DNA from: Streptomyces sp. NBC_01445
GTDB taxonomy: Bacteria > Actinomycetota > Actinomycetes > Streptomycetales > Streptomycetaceae
DNA length: 64,000 nt
NCBI RefSeq assembly: GCF_035918235.1
Contig: NZ_CP109485.1
Coordinates: 4,154,001-4,218,000, forward strand
Direction of reading: 5' to 3'
The notes beneath the pieces are model-generated. The model did not search any database and was not told where the DNA came from. It saw nothing but the letters and a program-made list of their open reading frames with translations. The first letter of the stretch is position 1. Every line of letters starts with the position of its first letter. Positions 50,988 to 58,919 of the stretch are shown piece by piece. Both the position numbers and the translations under genes were made by a program.

Positions 50988-53900
50988 CTATCCGTCTGCC
51001 GGAGTGTGCTCGTGCGGTGGTTCGGGTGCTGTCCGGTCGTGGGGGCCGGGGGTGGGGTCTTCGAGGAGGAGGCGTTCCATTTCGGCGCGTCCGGGGAGGT
51101 CGCGGGGGGTGACGGTCTCGCCGTCGCGTACGTAGACGAACGTCGCCTTGACGGCCTCGGGCGGGAGGCCGTGCTGCTCGGCCCAGGCGAGCCGGTAGAC
51201 GGCGAGCTGGAGGGGGTCGGCGGTGCGGCCGCGGGTGGTCTTCCAGTCGACGATCTCGTACGTGGTGTCGTCGCCGTCGCCTTCTTTGTAGACGGCGTCG
51301 ATGCGGCCGCGGATGACGCGGCCGGCGATGGCGAGCTGGAAGGGCGTCTCGACGCGGTGGGGGGTGCGGTGGGCGTAGGGCGTGCGGTTGAAGGCTTCCT
51401 TGAGGGTTTCGAGGTCGTGTTCGTCGGCGATGTCGGCCTCGCTGCCGGGGAGCTCTTCGGGGTCGAGCATGGGCAGGCGGAGCTCTTCGAAGCGGGATTC
51501 GACCCAGGCGTGGAAGCGGGTGCCGCGGCGGGCGGCGGGCTGGGGCGGGCGGGGCATGGGGCGGGCCAGATCCTGGGCGAAGCCGTCGGGATCGGCGGCC
51601 AGGCGCAGGAGCTGGGAGGCGGTGAGGGTGGTGGGGAGGGGGACGTCGCGGACGGCCTGGCGGGAGCGCAGGAGTTCGCCGGTGAGGGCGTCGAGGTCGC
51701 GGTCCCAGGAGGCGAGTGTGCGGGTCTCCTCCGCAGTGAGCGGGGGGCGCTCCGGGGGCGCGGTCTTTGTGGGCGCCGGGTCGGGGTGGGGGCGGGGGTG
51801 GGCGTCCTGGGGTTGGGTGGGGTGCGGGATGGCACCCAGGGGGTGCGCGTCGGCGGGCGCGCGCGGGGCGCCGTGCACGGGCGCGTGCGGGGCGCCGGGC
51901 GCGGGGCGGGCGTCGTCCGGGTGAGGGTGCGCGTCGTGGTGCGGGGCGTCGGCCGCGGGCTGCTCGTGCGCGAGGGCGCCGGTCGGGTGCGGAAGCGTGG
52001 GGCGCTCGTGCGGCAACGCGTCCCACTCGTCCCACTCGTCCCAGTCGGGTCCGGGGCCGTCCTCCGGCGAGCTGAAGAAATCGCCCTCTTCATTAAGAGG
52101 CTCGTCTTCGTAGAAGGGCTCGTCTTCGTAGAGCGCCTCTTCGTCCGGCGGGGCCGGCCAGTCCGGGTCGGTGTACGTGGCCGGGTGGGCCATCGCGTGG
52201 GAGTCGTCGTCGGCCGGGGTTTCGAGGTGGGCAAGGACCGTGGCCGCGGCCGCGCGGCGGCGCGCCATGGCCTCGTCGTCGAGCGGGAGCGGCCACGCGT
52301 GTTCGGCAGCTGACTCCTGGAGCGCGGGGTTCTCCTCGTCCTCTGCCGGTTCGTCGGCCCAGGCCTCGATCTCCCCGTGTCCGGCGGCGCAGTGGTCGTA
52401 CAGCGCCTGGAGGAAGTCGGAGGGGCCGCGGGGGCGCTTCTGGGCGGGGCCCCACCAGTGGCCGGAGCCGAGGAGGAGGGTGCGGGGGCGGGTGTAGGTG
52501 ACGTAGCCGAGGCGGAGTTCCTCGGTGCGCTGGTGTTCCTTCATCTCTTCGTGGAAGGCCTTCATGCCCTTGGAGTCCCACGCTTCGATGTCGGGCAGTG
52601 TGGCGGCGTCGCCGCGCAGTTCGTGCGGAAGGACCTTGCTCTGGGCGGTCCATTTCTCGCGGCCCTGGGCGCTGGGGAACGTCCCGGTGACGAGGCCGGG
52701 GACGGCGACGACGTCCCATTCCAGGCCCTTGGACTTGTGGGCGGTGAGCACCTTCACGGTGTTCTCGCCGCCGGGCAGCGCGTTGTCGAGGCCCTTTTCG
52801 TACTGGGCGGCGGTGCGCAGGAAGCCGAGGAAGGCGAGGAGGGTCGCGGAGCTGTCGTTCGCGGCGAACGAGGCGGCGATGTCGAGGAAGTTGGACAGGG
52901 TCTCGCGGCGGCGGGCGGCCAGGGCGTGCGGTGAGGCGGCGAGTTCGACTTCGAGGCCGGTGACGGCGAGGACGCGGTGGAGTACGTCCATCAGCGGGTC
53001 GGCGAGTGAGCGGCGCAGGTCGCGCAGCTCGGTGGCGAGGCGCGCGAAGCGTACGCGGGCCTGCGGTGAGAAGGGCAGTTTGTCGTCGCCCGGTTCGTCG
53101 AGGGGCGTCTCGAGGAATGTGTCGAGGGCGTCGGCGAGCGATATCACTTCGGAGGGGTCGACCCCCTCGACGGCTTCGGCGAGACGGCGGTCGGGGTCGT
53201 CGTCGGGGCCCCCGCGCGCGTGGGCGACGAGGAGGCGGGCGCGGCGGCCGAGGAGGGCGAGGTCTCGGGGGCCGATGCGCCAGCGCGGGCCGGTCAGGAG
53301 GCGGACCAGCGAGGCGTTGGCGCCGGGGTCCTGGAGGACTTCGCAGACGGCGACGAGGTCGGCGACCTCGGGGAGGTGGAGGAGGCCGGAGAGGCCGACG
53401 ACCTCCACGGGGATGTCGCGTGCGACGAGGGCGCCCTGGATGGCGGCGAAGTCGGTCGCGGTGCGGCACAGGACGGCGATCTCGCCGGGGGCGGTGCCGG
53501 TGCGTACGAGGTGGGCGAGGGAGTCGCCGAGCCAGTCGATCTCCTCGGCGTGGGTGCGCAGGAGGGCGCAGCGGACGATGCCGTCGCGTTCGGCGCCTGG
53601 GGCCGGGCGCAGGGCTTCCACGCCCGCGTGGAGTGCGCGCAAGGGCTGGGCGAGGCCGTTGGCGAGGTCGAGGAGGCGGCCGCCGCTGCGGCGGTTCTCG
53701 CTGAGGGAGAGGCGGGTGGCGGGGCGGCCGTCGGCGTGGGCGAAGTGTTCGGGGAAGTCGTCGAGGTTGGCGACGGAGGCGCCGCGCCAGCCGTAGATCG
53801 CCTGGCAGGGGTCGCCGACGGCGGTCACGGGGTGGCCGGTGCCCGCTCCGAAGAGGCCGGCCAGGAGGATCCGCTGGGCGACGGAGGTGTCCTGGTACTC

Positions 53901-54713
53901 GTCGAGGAGGACGACGCGGAACTCGTCGCGGAGGATGGCGCCGACCTCGGGGCGGGTGCGGGCGAGGGTGGCGGAGAGGGCGATCTGGTCGCCGAAGTCG
54001 AGGAGGTCGCGGGCGCGCTTGGCTTCGCGGTACCGGGTGACGAGGCCGGTGAGGTCGAGGCGGGCGGCGGCGGCCTCGGGGACCTTGCGCAGGTCGGCGT
54101 TGGTGAGTTTGCGGCCTTCGAGTGCGTGCAGCAGGCGGGTGTCGTAGGCGCGGAGTTCGTCGGGGTGGACGAGGTGTTCGGCGAGCTCGCCGTCGAGGGT
54201 GAGGAGGTCGCTGACGAGGTCGGCGAAGGAGCGGGTGAGGGCCGGGTAGGGGCCGGGGGCCTCGCGCAGGACGCGGGCGGCGAGCTGGAAGCGGGTGGCG
54301 TCGGCGAGGAGGCGCGCGGTGGGTTCGAGGCCGATGCGCAGGCCGTGGTCGGTGAGGAGACGGCCGGCGAAGGCGTGGTACGTGGAGATCACGGGCTCGC
54401 CCGGGGGGTTGTCCGGGTCGATGGCGTCGGGGTCGGTGACGCCCGCCTTGATCAGTGCCTTGCGGACGCGCTCCGCGAGTTCGCCGGCGGCCTTGTTGGT
54501 GAAGGTGAGGCCGAGGACCTGCTCCGGGGCGACCTGTCCGGTGCCGACGAGCCATACGACGCGGGCGGCCATGACCGTCGTCTTGCCGGATCCGGCTCCG
54601 GCCACGATCACCTGCGGGGCGGGCGGCGCGGTGATGCAGGCCGTCTGCTCCGGGGTGAACGGGATCCCGAGGAGCTCCTTGAGCTGCTCGGGATCGGTGA
54701 GGCGTGTGGTCAC
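50988..54713 (-). CDS. adnB: AdnB-type ATP-dependent helicase-nuclease subunit
   Basis: A 1241-residue SF1A helicase with a C-terminal RecB-like nuclease. Motifs: Walker A VAGAGSGKTTVMAARV, LDEYQDTSVAQ, GDPCQAIYGWRGA, TAHKSKGLEWDVV. The nuclease carries GRIDAVYKE, EIVDWKTTRG and LQLAVYRLAW. Between helicase and nuclease lies an unusual Pro/Ala/His-rich stretch of about 80 residues (for example HHDAHPHPDDARPAPGAPHA). With AdnA it forms the heterodimeric end-resection motor known from mycobacteria (Rv3201c/Rv3202c). GTG 54713 is taken; GTG 54770, 1 base after the adnA stop, is possible. Confidence 0.92.
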   Translation of the reverse strand: MTTRLTDPEQLKELLGIPFTPEQTACITAPPAPQVIVAGAGSGKTTVMAARVVWLVGTGQVAPEQVLGLTFTNKAAGELAERVRKALIKAGVTDPDAIDPDNPPGEPVISTYHAFAGRLLTDHGLRIGLEPTARLLADATRFQLAARVLREAPGPYPALTRSFADLVSDLLTLDGELAEHLVHPDELRAYDTRLLHALEGRKLTNADLRKVPEAAAARLDLTGLVTRYREAKRARDLLDFGDQIALSATLARTRPEVGAILRDEFRVVLLDEYQDTSVAQRILLAGLFGAGTGHPVTAVGDPCQAIYGWRGASVANLDDFPEHFAHADGRPATRLSLSENRRSGGRLLDLANGLAQPLRALHAGVEALRPAPGAERDGIVRCALLRTHAEEIDWLGDSLAHLVRTGTAPGEIAVLCRTATDFAAIQGALVARDIPVEVVGLSGLLHLPEVADLVAVCEVLQDPGANASLVRLLTGPRWRIGPRDLALLGRRARLLVAHARGGPDDDPDRRLAEAVEGVDPSEVISLADALDTFLETPLDEPGDDKLPFSPQARVRFARLATELRDLRRSLADPLMDVLHRVLAVTGLEVELAASPHALAARRRETLSNFLDIAASFAANDSSATLLAFLGFLRTAAQYEKGLDNALPGGENTVKVLTAHKSKGLEWDVVAVPGLVTGTFPSAQGREKWTAQSKVLPHELRGDAATLPDIEAWDSKGMKAFHEEMKEHQRTEELRLGYVTYTRPRTLLLGSGHWWGPAQKRPRGPSDFLQALYDHCAAGHGEIEAWADEPAEDEENPALQESAAEHAWPLPLDDEAMARRRAAAATVLAHLETPADDDSHAMAHPATYTDPDWPAPPDEEALYEDEPFYEDEPLNEEGDFFSSPEDGPGPDWDEWDEWDALPHERPTLPHPTGALAHEQPAADAPHHDAHPHPDDARPAPGAPHAPVHGAPRAPADAHPLGAIPHPTQPQDAHPRPHPDPAPTKTAPPERPPLTAEETRTLASWDRDLDALTGELLRSRQAVRDVPLPTTLTASQLLRLAADPDGFAQDLARPMPRPPQPAARRGTRFHAWVESRFEELRLPMLDPEELPGSEADIADEHDLETLKEAFNRTPYAHRTPHRVETPFQLAIAGRVIRGRIDAVYKEGDGDDTTYEIVDWKTTRGRTADPLQLAVYRLAWAEQHGLPPEAVKATFVYVRDGETVTPRDLPGRAEMERLLLEDPTPGPHDRTAPEPPHEHTPADG

Positions 54714-54771
54714 CTCATCGAGGCTAACCGGGCCCACTGACAGCGCCGGACCGTTCCGGCGGAGGCGCACG

Positions 54772-57700
54772 TCACTCGACGACGTGTTTGCCCTCGGGGC
54801 GGGCGCTGCACGCGGCGCGGAACGCGCAGTGGGTGCAGTGCTGTCCGGTGGTGGGGGTGAAGCGTTCGTCGAGGACCTTGCCGGCGGCGGTCGCGAGGAG
54901 GTCGCCGACCCACTCCCCCTCGCCTCCGTCCGCGACGTCCCCCAAGGGTTGCTGCGACTGCACCTTGGGGAGGGCGTCACCGCCGTCCTTCTTGGCGGCG
55001 CCCTGGCGCAGCTGGACGAGTTCGGCGCCGCCGGGTTCGGGGCGTTCGCCGTCGAAGGGTTCGTCGACGGCGCCCTCGCGGACGGCGAGCTGGTAGACGG
55101 CGAGCTGGGGGTGGCGGGCGACGTCGGCGGCTGAGGGCGCCTGCTTGCCGGTCTTGAAGTCGACTACGTAGGCGCGGCCTTCGGTGTCGCGTTCGACGCG
55201 GTCCATGGAACCGCGGATGCGTACTTCGTAGGAGCCCGCTTCGAGGGTGACGTCGAAGGCGTGTTCGCTGGCGACGGGGGTGCGCACGGTGCTGGAGTCG
55301 ACGTGCCAGCGGAGGAAGCGTTCGAGCGCCACGCGCGCGTGCTCCTTCTCCTGGACGGACTTCCAGGGGGCGTCGAAGGCGAGGGCGTCCCAGACGGAGT
55401 CGAGGCGTTCCATGAGGACGGCGAGGTCGGCGGGGGTGCGTCCGGAGGCGACCTCGTCGGCGAGGACGTGGACGACGTTGCCGAAGCCCTGGGCGGCGGT
55501 GGCGGGGGCGTCTGCCTTGACCTCTCGGCCGAGGAACCACTGCAGGGAGCAGGTGTTCGCGAGCTGGTCGAGGGCGCTTCCGGAGAGCACGACGGGCTGG
55601 TCGCGGTCGCGCAGGGGGATCCTGCTCTCGGTGGGGTCGTCCATGCCCCACCAGCGGTAGGGGTGCGCGGAGGGTACGAGGGGGCGGCCGTCGTCGTCGG
55701 TGAGGGCGGCGAGGCGGGCGAGGCGGCGGGCGGCGGCGTCGCGCAGCGTGGCGGAGGCGCGGGGGTCGACGGTGGTGGCGCGCAGTTCGGCGACGAGCGC
55801 GGCGACGGACAGGGGGCGGCGGGGGCGGCCGGTGACGTCCTGGGGGTCGACGCCGAGTTCGGTGAGGAAGCGGGACGGCTGGTCGCCGTCGTCGGCGGGC
55901 GCCTTGACCGCGGTGACGACGAGGCGTTCACGCGCGCGCGTGGTGGCTACGTAGAACAGGCGGCGTTCTTCGGAGAGGAGCGCTCCGGGGGTGAGGGGCT
56001 CGGCGAGGCCGTCGCGTCCGATGCGGTCGGCTTCGAGGAGGGAGCCGCGGCGGCGCAGGTCGGGCCACAGGCCTTCCTGTACGCCGGCGACGACGACGAG
56101 GCGCCATTCGAGGCCCTTGGAGCGGTGGGCGGTCATGAGGCGTACGGCGTCGGGGCGTACGGCGCGTCCGGCGAGGGTGTCGGCGGCGATGTCCTGGGCC
56201 TCGACCTCTTCAAGGAAGTTGAGGGCGCCGCGGCCTCCGGTGCGTTCCTCGGCGCGGGACGCGGTCGCGAAGAGGGCGCATACGGCGTCGAGGTCGCGGT
56301 CCGCGTTGCGTCCTGCGGCGCCGCCACGGCGGGCCGCGCGTTCCAGGCGCTGGGGCCATGAGGTGCCGTTCCACAGCTGCCAGAGGGCTTCTTCGGCGGT
56401 GCCTCCGGAGGTGAGGGTGTCGCGGGCCGCGCGCAGCAGGGCGCCGAGGCGCTGGGCGCCGCGGGCGTGGGCGGGGTCGTGGGCGGCGAGGCGTTCGGGC
56501 TGGGCGAGGGCGCGGGCGAGGAGTTCGTCGGAGGGGGGCGGTACGTGGTTGCCGGCGGTGCGTTCCTCCTCGCGCAGGGCGCGGCCGAGGCGGCGCAGGT
56601 CGGCGGCGTCCATGCCGGCGAGGGGTGAGGCGAGGAGGGTGAGAGCGGTCTCGGTGTCGAGCCAGACGGGCGGTTCCTGGTCCTGGTCGCCGTCGGGTTC
56701 GGGGTTGTCCTGCGCGACGCCGAGGGCGACGGCCCTGAGCGCGGTCAGCAGGGGCGTGACGGCCGGTTCGTGGCGCAGCGGCAGGTCGTCGCCGTCGATG
56801 TCGAGGGGGACGCCCGCTGCGGTGAGGGTGCGGCGGATCGCGGGGATGGAGCGGGTGCCGGCGCGGACGAGGACGGCCATGTCGCTCCAGGGGATGCCGT
56901 CTTCGAGGTGGCCGCGGCGCAGGATGTCCGCGATGTTGTCGAGTTCGGTGCCGGAGGTCGGGTACGTGTAGACCTCGGCTCGGCCGCCGTCCCGCGCGGG
57001 GGTCAGCTCTCGGTGGGCGCGGACCTTGTCGGCGGGCAGGCGGGTCAGGGGCATGCGCCGGGTGATGCGGCGGGTGGCGTCCAGGAGGTGTGCTCCGGAG
57101 CGGCGGGACGTCGTGAGGACCTCTACGGGGGCGGGGCTTTTGTCGGCGCGGGGGAACTGGTCGGGGAATTCGAGGATGCCGTTCACGTCGGCGCCGCGGA
57201 ACGTGTAGATCGACTGGTCGGGGTCTCCGAAGGCGAGCAGGGTGCGGCCGTGGCCGGCGAGGGCGTGCAGCAGCCGGACCTGGGCCGGGTCGGTGTCCTG
57301 GTACTCGTCGACGAACACGGCGTCGTAGCGGGTGGCGAGTTCGTCGGCGACGGGGGTGCGGTGGGCGAGGAGGACCGCGCGGTGGACGAGTTCGGCGTAG
57401 TCGAGGACGCCGTGCAGGTCGAGGACGTCGAGGTATTCGGCGAGGAAAGTGGCGGCGGCTTTCCAGTCGGGGCGGCCGATGCGGCGGGCGAAGGCGTCGA
57501 GTGCGGCCGGTCCGAGGCCCAGTTCGCGGCTGCGCGCGAGGACGGCGCGGACCTCGTCGGCGAAGCCGCGGGTGGTCAGGCAGGCCCGCAGTTCGTCGGG
57601 CCAGCGGACGTGGGCGAGGCCGGCCTGCTCCAGGTCGATCTGGCCGGCGAGCAGTTCGCGTACGGCGACGTCCTGTTCGGGTCCCGACAGCAGGCGCAGG

Positions 57701-58107
57701 GGTTCCTCGAACAGTCCGGCGTCCTGGTGGGCGCGGACCAGGGCGTAGCAGAACGAGTGGAACGTGGTGGCCTGTGGTGCGTGGGCGGCGCCTATGCGCA
57801 GGGCCATGCGGTCGCGCAGTTCGACGGCTGCCTTGCGGCTGAAGGTGAGGACCAGGATGTGCTCGGGGTCGGTGCCTTTGGCGATGCGTGCGGCGACGGC
57901 CTCGACGAGCGTGGTCGTCTTGCCCGTGCCCGGTCCCGCGAGGACGAGCAGCGGGCCGTGCGGGTGGTCAACCACCGCGCGCTGGCGTGCGTCCAGACGA
58001 GGGGGGTCCACCTGGGCCGGCGGGGTACGCACCAGTCGGTACGCGCCGGGGATCCCCTGTCGTACCTGGCGGTGCGACAGGTTCCGGGTGGAGGAAGAGG
58101 AGCTCAC
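54772..58107 (-). CDS. adnA: AdnA-type helicase-nuclease subunit with iron-sulfur nuclease
   Basis: A 1111-residue partner of AdnB. The N-terminal helicase has VLAGPGTGKTTTLVEAVAAR, VDEYQDTDPAQ, GDPDQSIYTFRGAD and TAHRSKGLEWRLVVVAG. The C-terminal nuclease is of AddB/Cas4 type: Cys in LANTCSLQWFLG, catalytic GSMDRVER, VVDFKTGKQ, QLAVYQLAV, then HCTHCAFRAAC, giving four Cys for a 4Fe-4S cluster. Together AdnAB resect double-strand breaks for recombination. GTG 58107 is the start. AdnB follows within 60 bases. Confidence 0.93.
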   Translation of the reverse strand: MSSSSSTRNLSHRQVRQGIPGAYRLVRTPPAQVDPPRLDARQRAVVDHPHGPLLVLAGPGTGKTTTLVEAVAARIAKGTDPEHILVLTFSRKAAVELRDRMALRIGAAHAPQATTFHSFCYALVRAHQDAGLFEEPLRLLSGPEQDVAVRELLAGQIDLEQAGLAHVRWPDELRACLTTRGFADEVRAVLARSRELGLGPAALDAFARRIGRPDWKAAATFLAEYLDVLDLHGVLDYAELVHRAVLLAHRTPVADELATRYDAVFVDEYQDTDPAQVRLLHALAGHGRTLLAFGDPDQSIYTFRGADVNGILEFPDQFPRADKSPAPVEVLTTSRRSGAHLLDATRRITRRMPLTRLPADKVRAHRELTPARDGGRAEVYTYPTSGTELDNIADILRRGHLEDGIPWSDMAVLVRAGTRSIPAIRRTLTAAGVPLDIDGDDLPLRHEPAVTPLLTALRAVALGVAQDNPEPDGDQDQEPPVWLDTETALTLLASPLAGMDAADLRRLGRALREEERTAGNHVPPPSDELLARALAQPERLAAHDPAHARGAQRLGALLRAARDTLTSGGTAEEALWQLWNGTSWPQRLERAARRGGAAGRNADRDLDAVCALFATASRAEERTGGRGALNFLEEVEAQDIAADTLAGRAVRPDAVRLMTAHRSKGLEWRLVVVAGVQEGLWPDLRRRGSLLEADRIGRDGLAEPLTPGALLSEERRLFYVATTRARERLVVTAVKAPADDGDQPSRFLTELGVDPQDVTGRPRRPLSVAALVAELRATTVDPRASATLRDAAARRLARLAALTDDDGRPLVPSAHPYRWWGMDDPTESRIPLRDRDQPVVLSGSALDQLANTCSLQWFLGREVKADAPATAAQGFGNVVHVLADEVASGRTPADLAVLMERLDSVWDALAFDAPWKSVQEKEHARVALERFLRWHVDSSTVRTPVASEHAFDVTLEAGSYEVRIRGSMDRVERDTEGRAYVVDFKTGKQAPSAADVARHPQLAVYQLAVREGAVDEPFDGERPEPGGAELVQLRQGAAKKDGGDALPKVQSQQPLGDVADGGEGEWVGDLLATAAGKVLDERFTPTTGQHCTHCAFRAACSARPEGKHVVE

Positions 58108-58382
58108 GTGGATCGCTGGTCCTGGTGGGTGTGCTGGGGGAACTGGGAGGCGGCCGGCCGTCCGAGCGGGGCGGTGGCTGCGGGGTGAGGGAGGTGTGCG
58201 CCGTCGACGCTACGCCGTCGAGTGTGGCGGAAGCCTGGCTTCCGCCGGGTCCCCCGGGTCCCGTGCGGCACAGGTGTGCCGCGATTCACGAACGTACGCG
58301 GTGGTGGCGAAGTGCCCCTCTCGCCCCGTTTCCCCCGTACGGGCCACAGGCCGTTCGAACGGGGGCGCGATGGCGGAAGCTG
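58108..58382. other. Intergenic region upstream of adnA
   Basis: A 275-bp gap holding the adnA promoter region and the 3' end region of the ATL gene (both minus). A 9-base inverted repeat gcggaagcc/ggcttccgc (58227-58245) may be the ATL terminator. No further gene is seen. Confidence 0.45.
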
Positions 58383-58748
58383 TCAGTTGTGAGATTCCGC
58401 GCGTTCTTCGCCGTCCCATCGCGCGCGCCTCATGTCAAGGCGCGGGACGTGCCCCTCGGACGTACGGGAGGCTTCGCGCAGGGGAGTGCTCTCCGCGCGG
58501 TAGTGCGCCATGGCGTCCAGTTCGTGGCCGGGCAGCAGCACGCCGTCGGAGCGCACCACGCGCCACCACGGAACGGCTCCTCCGTAGAGGGCCATCACGC
58601 GGCCGACCTGGCGGGGGCCGCCCTCACCGAGCCATTCGGCGACGTCCCCGTAGGTCATGACCCGCCCTGGCGGGATCAGCTCCGCGACCTCGAGCACCCG
58701 CTCCGCGTACTCCGGCAGCTCTCCCGCCGCACCGCTCTCCTCGCTCAT
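58383..58748 (-). CDS. Alkyltransferase-like (ATL) DNA-binding protein
   Basis: A 121-residue member of the MGMT/Ada C-terminal family. Fold motifs are PPGRVMTYGDVAEWLG and GRVMALYGGAVPWWRVVRSD, but the catalytic PCHR motif reads PWWR: the acceptor Cys is replaced by Trp, as in ATL proteins that flag alkylated guanines for nucleotide-excision repair without transferring the alkyl group. The second Trp instead of His is unusual even for ATLs. ATG 58748 is the start. Its position next to adnA matches Rv3204 in M. tuberculosis. Confidence 0.88.
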   Translation of the reverse strand: MSEESGAAGELPEYAERVLEVAELIPPGRVMTYGDVAEWLGEGGPRQVGRVMALYGGAVPWWRVVRSDGVLLPGHELDAMAHYRAESTPLREASRTSEGHVPRLDMRRARWDGEERAESHN

Positions 58749-58919
58749 CCGACCCATCCTGCCGCACCCCACCGACACTGTGACGGCCCGGTCACGGGGC
58801 GTGGAGAGGCGTATGAAGAAGCACGAATCCGCGGTTGCGGGATACTTTGCTCCCCCGCATTGCACCCTGATGCCCCCCTGTGTCAGTGGGACGTGCCACC
58901 ATCGTGCGGGCGGTGACCG

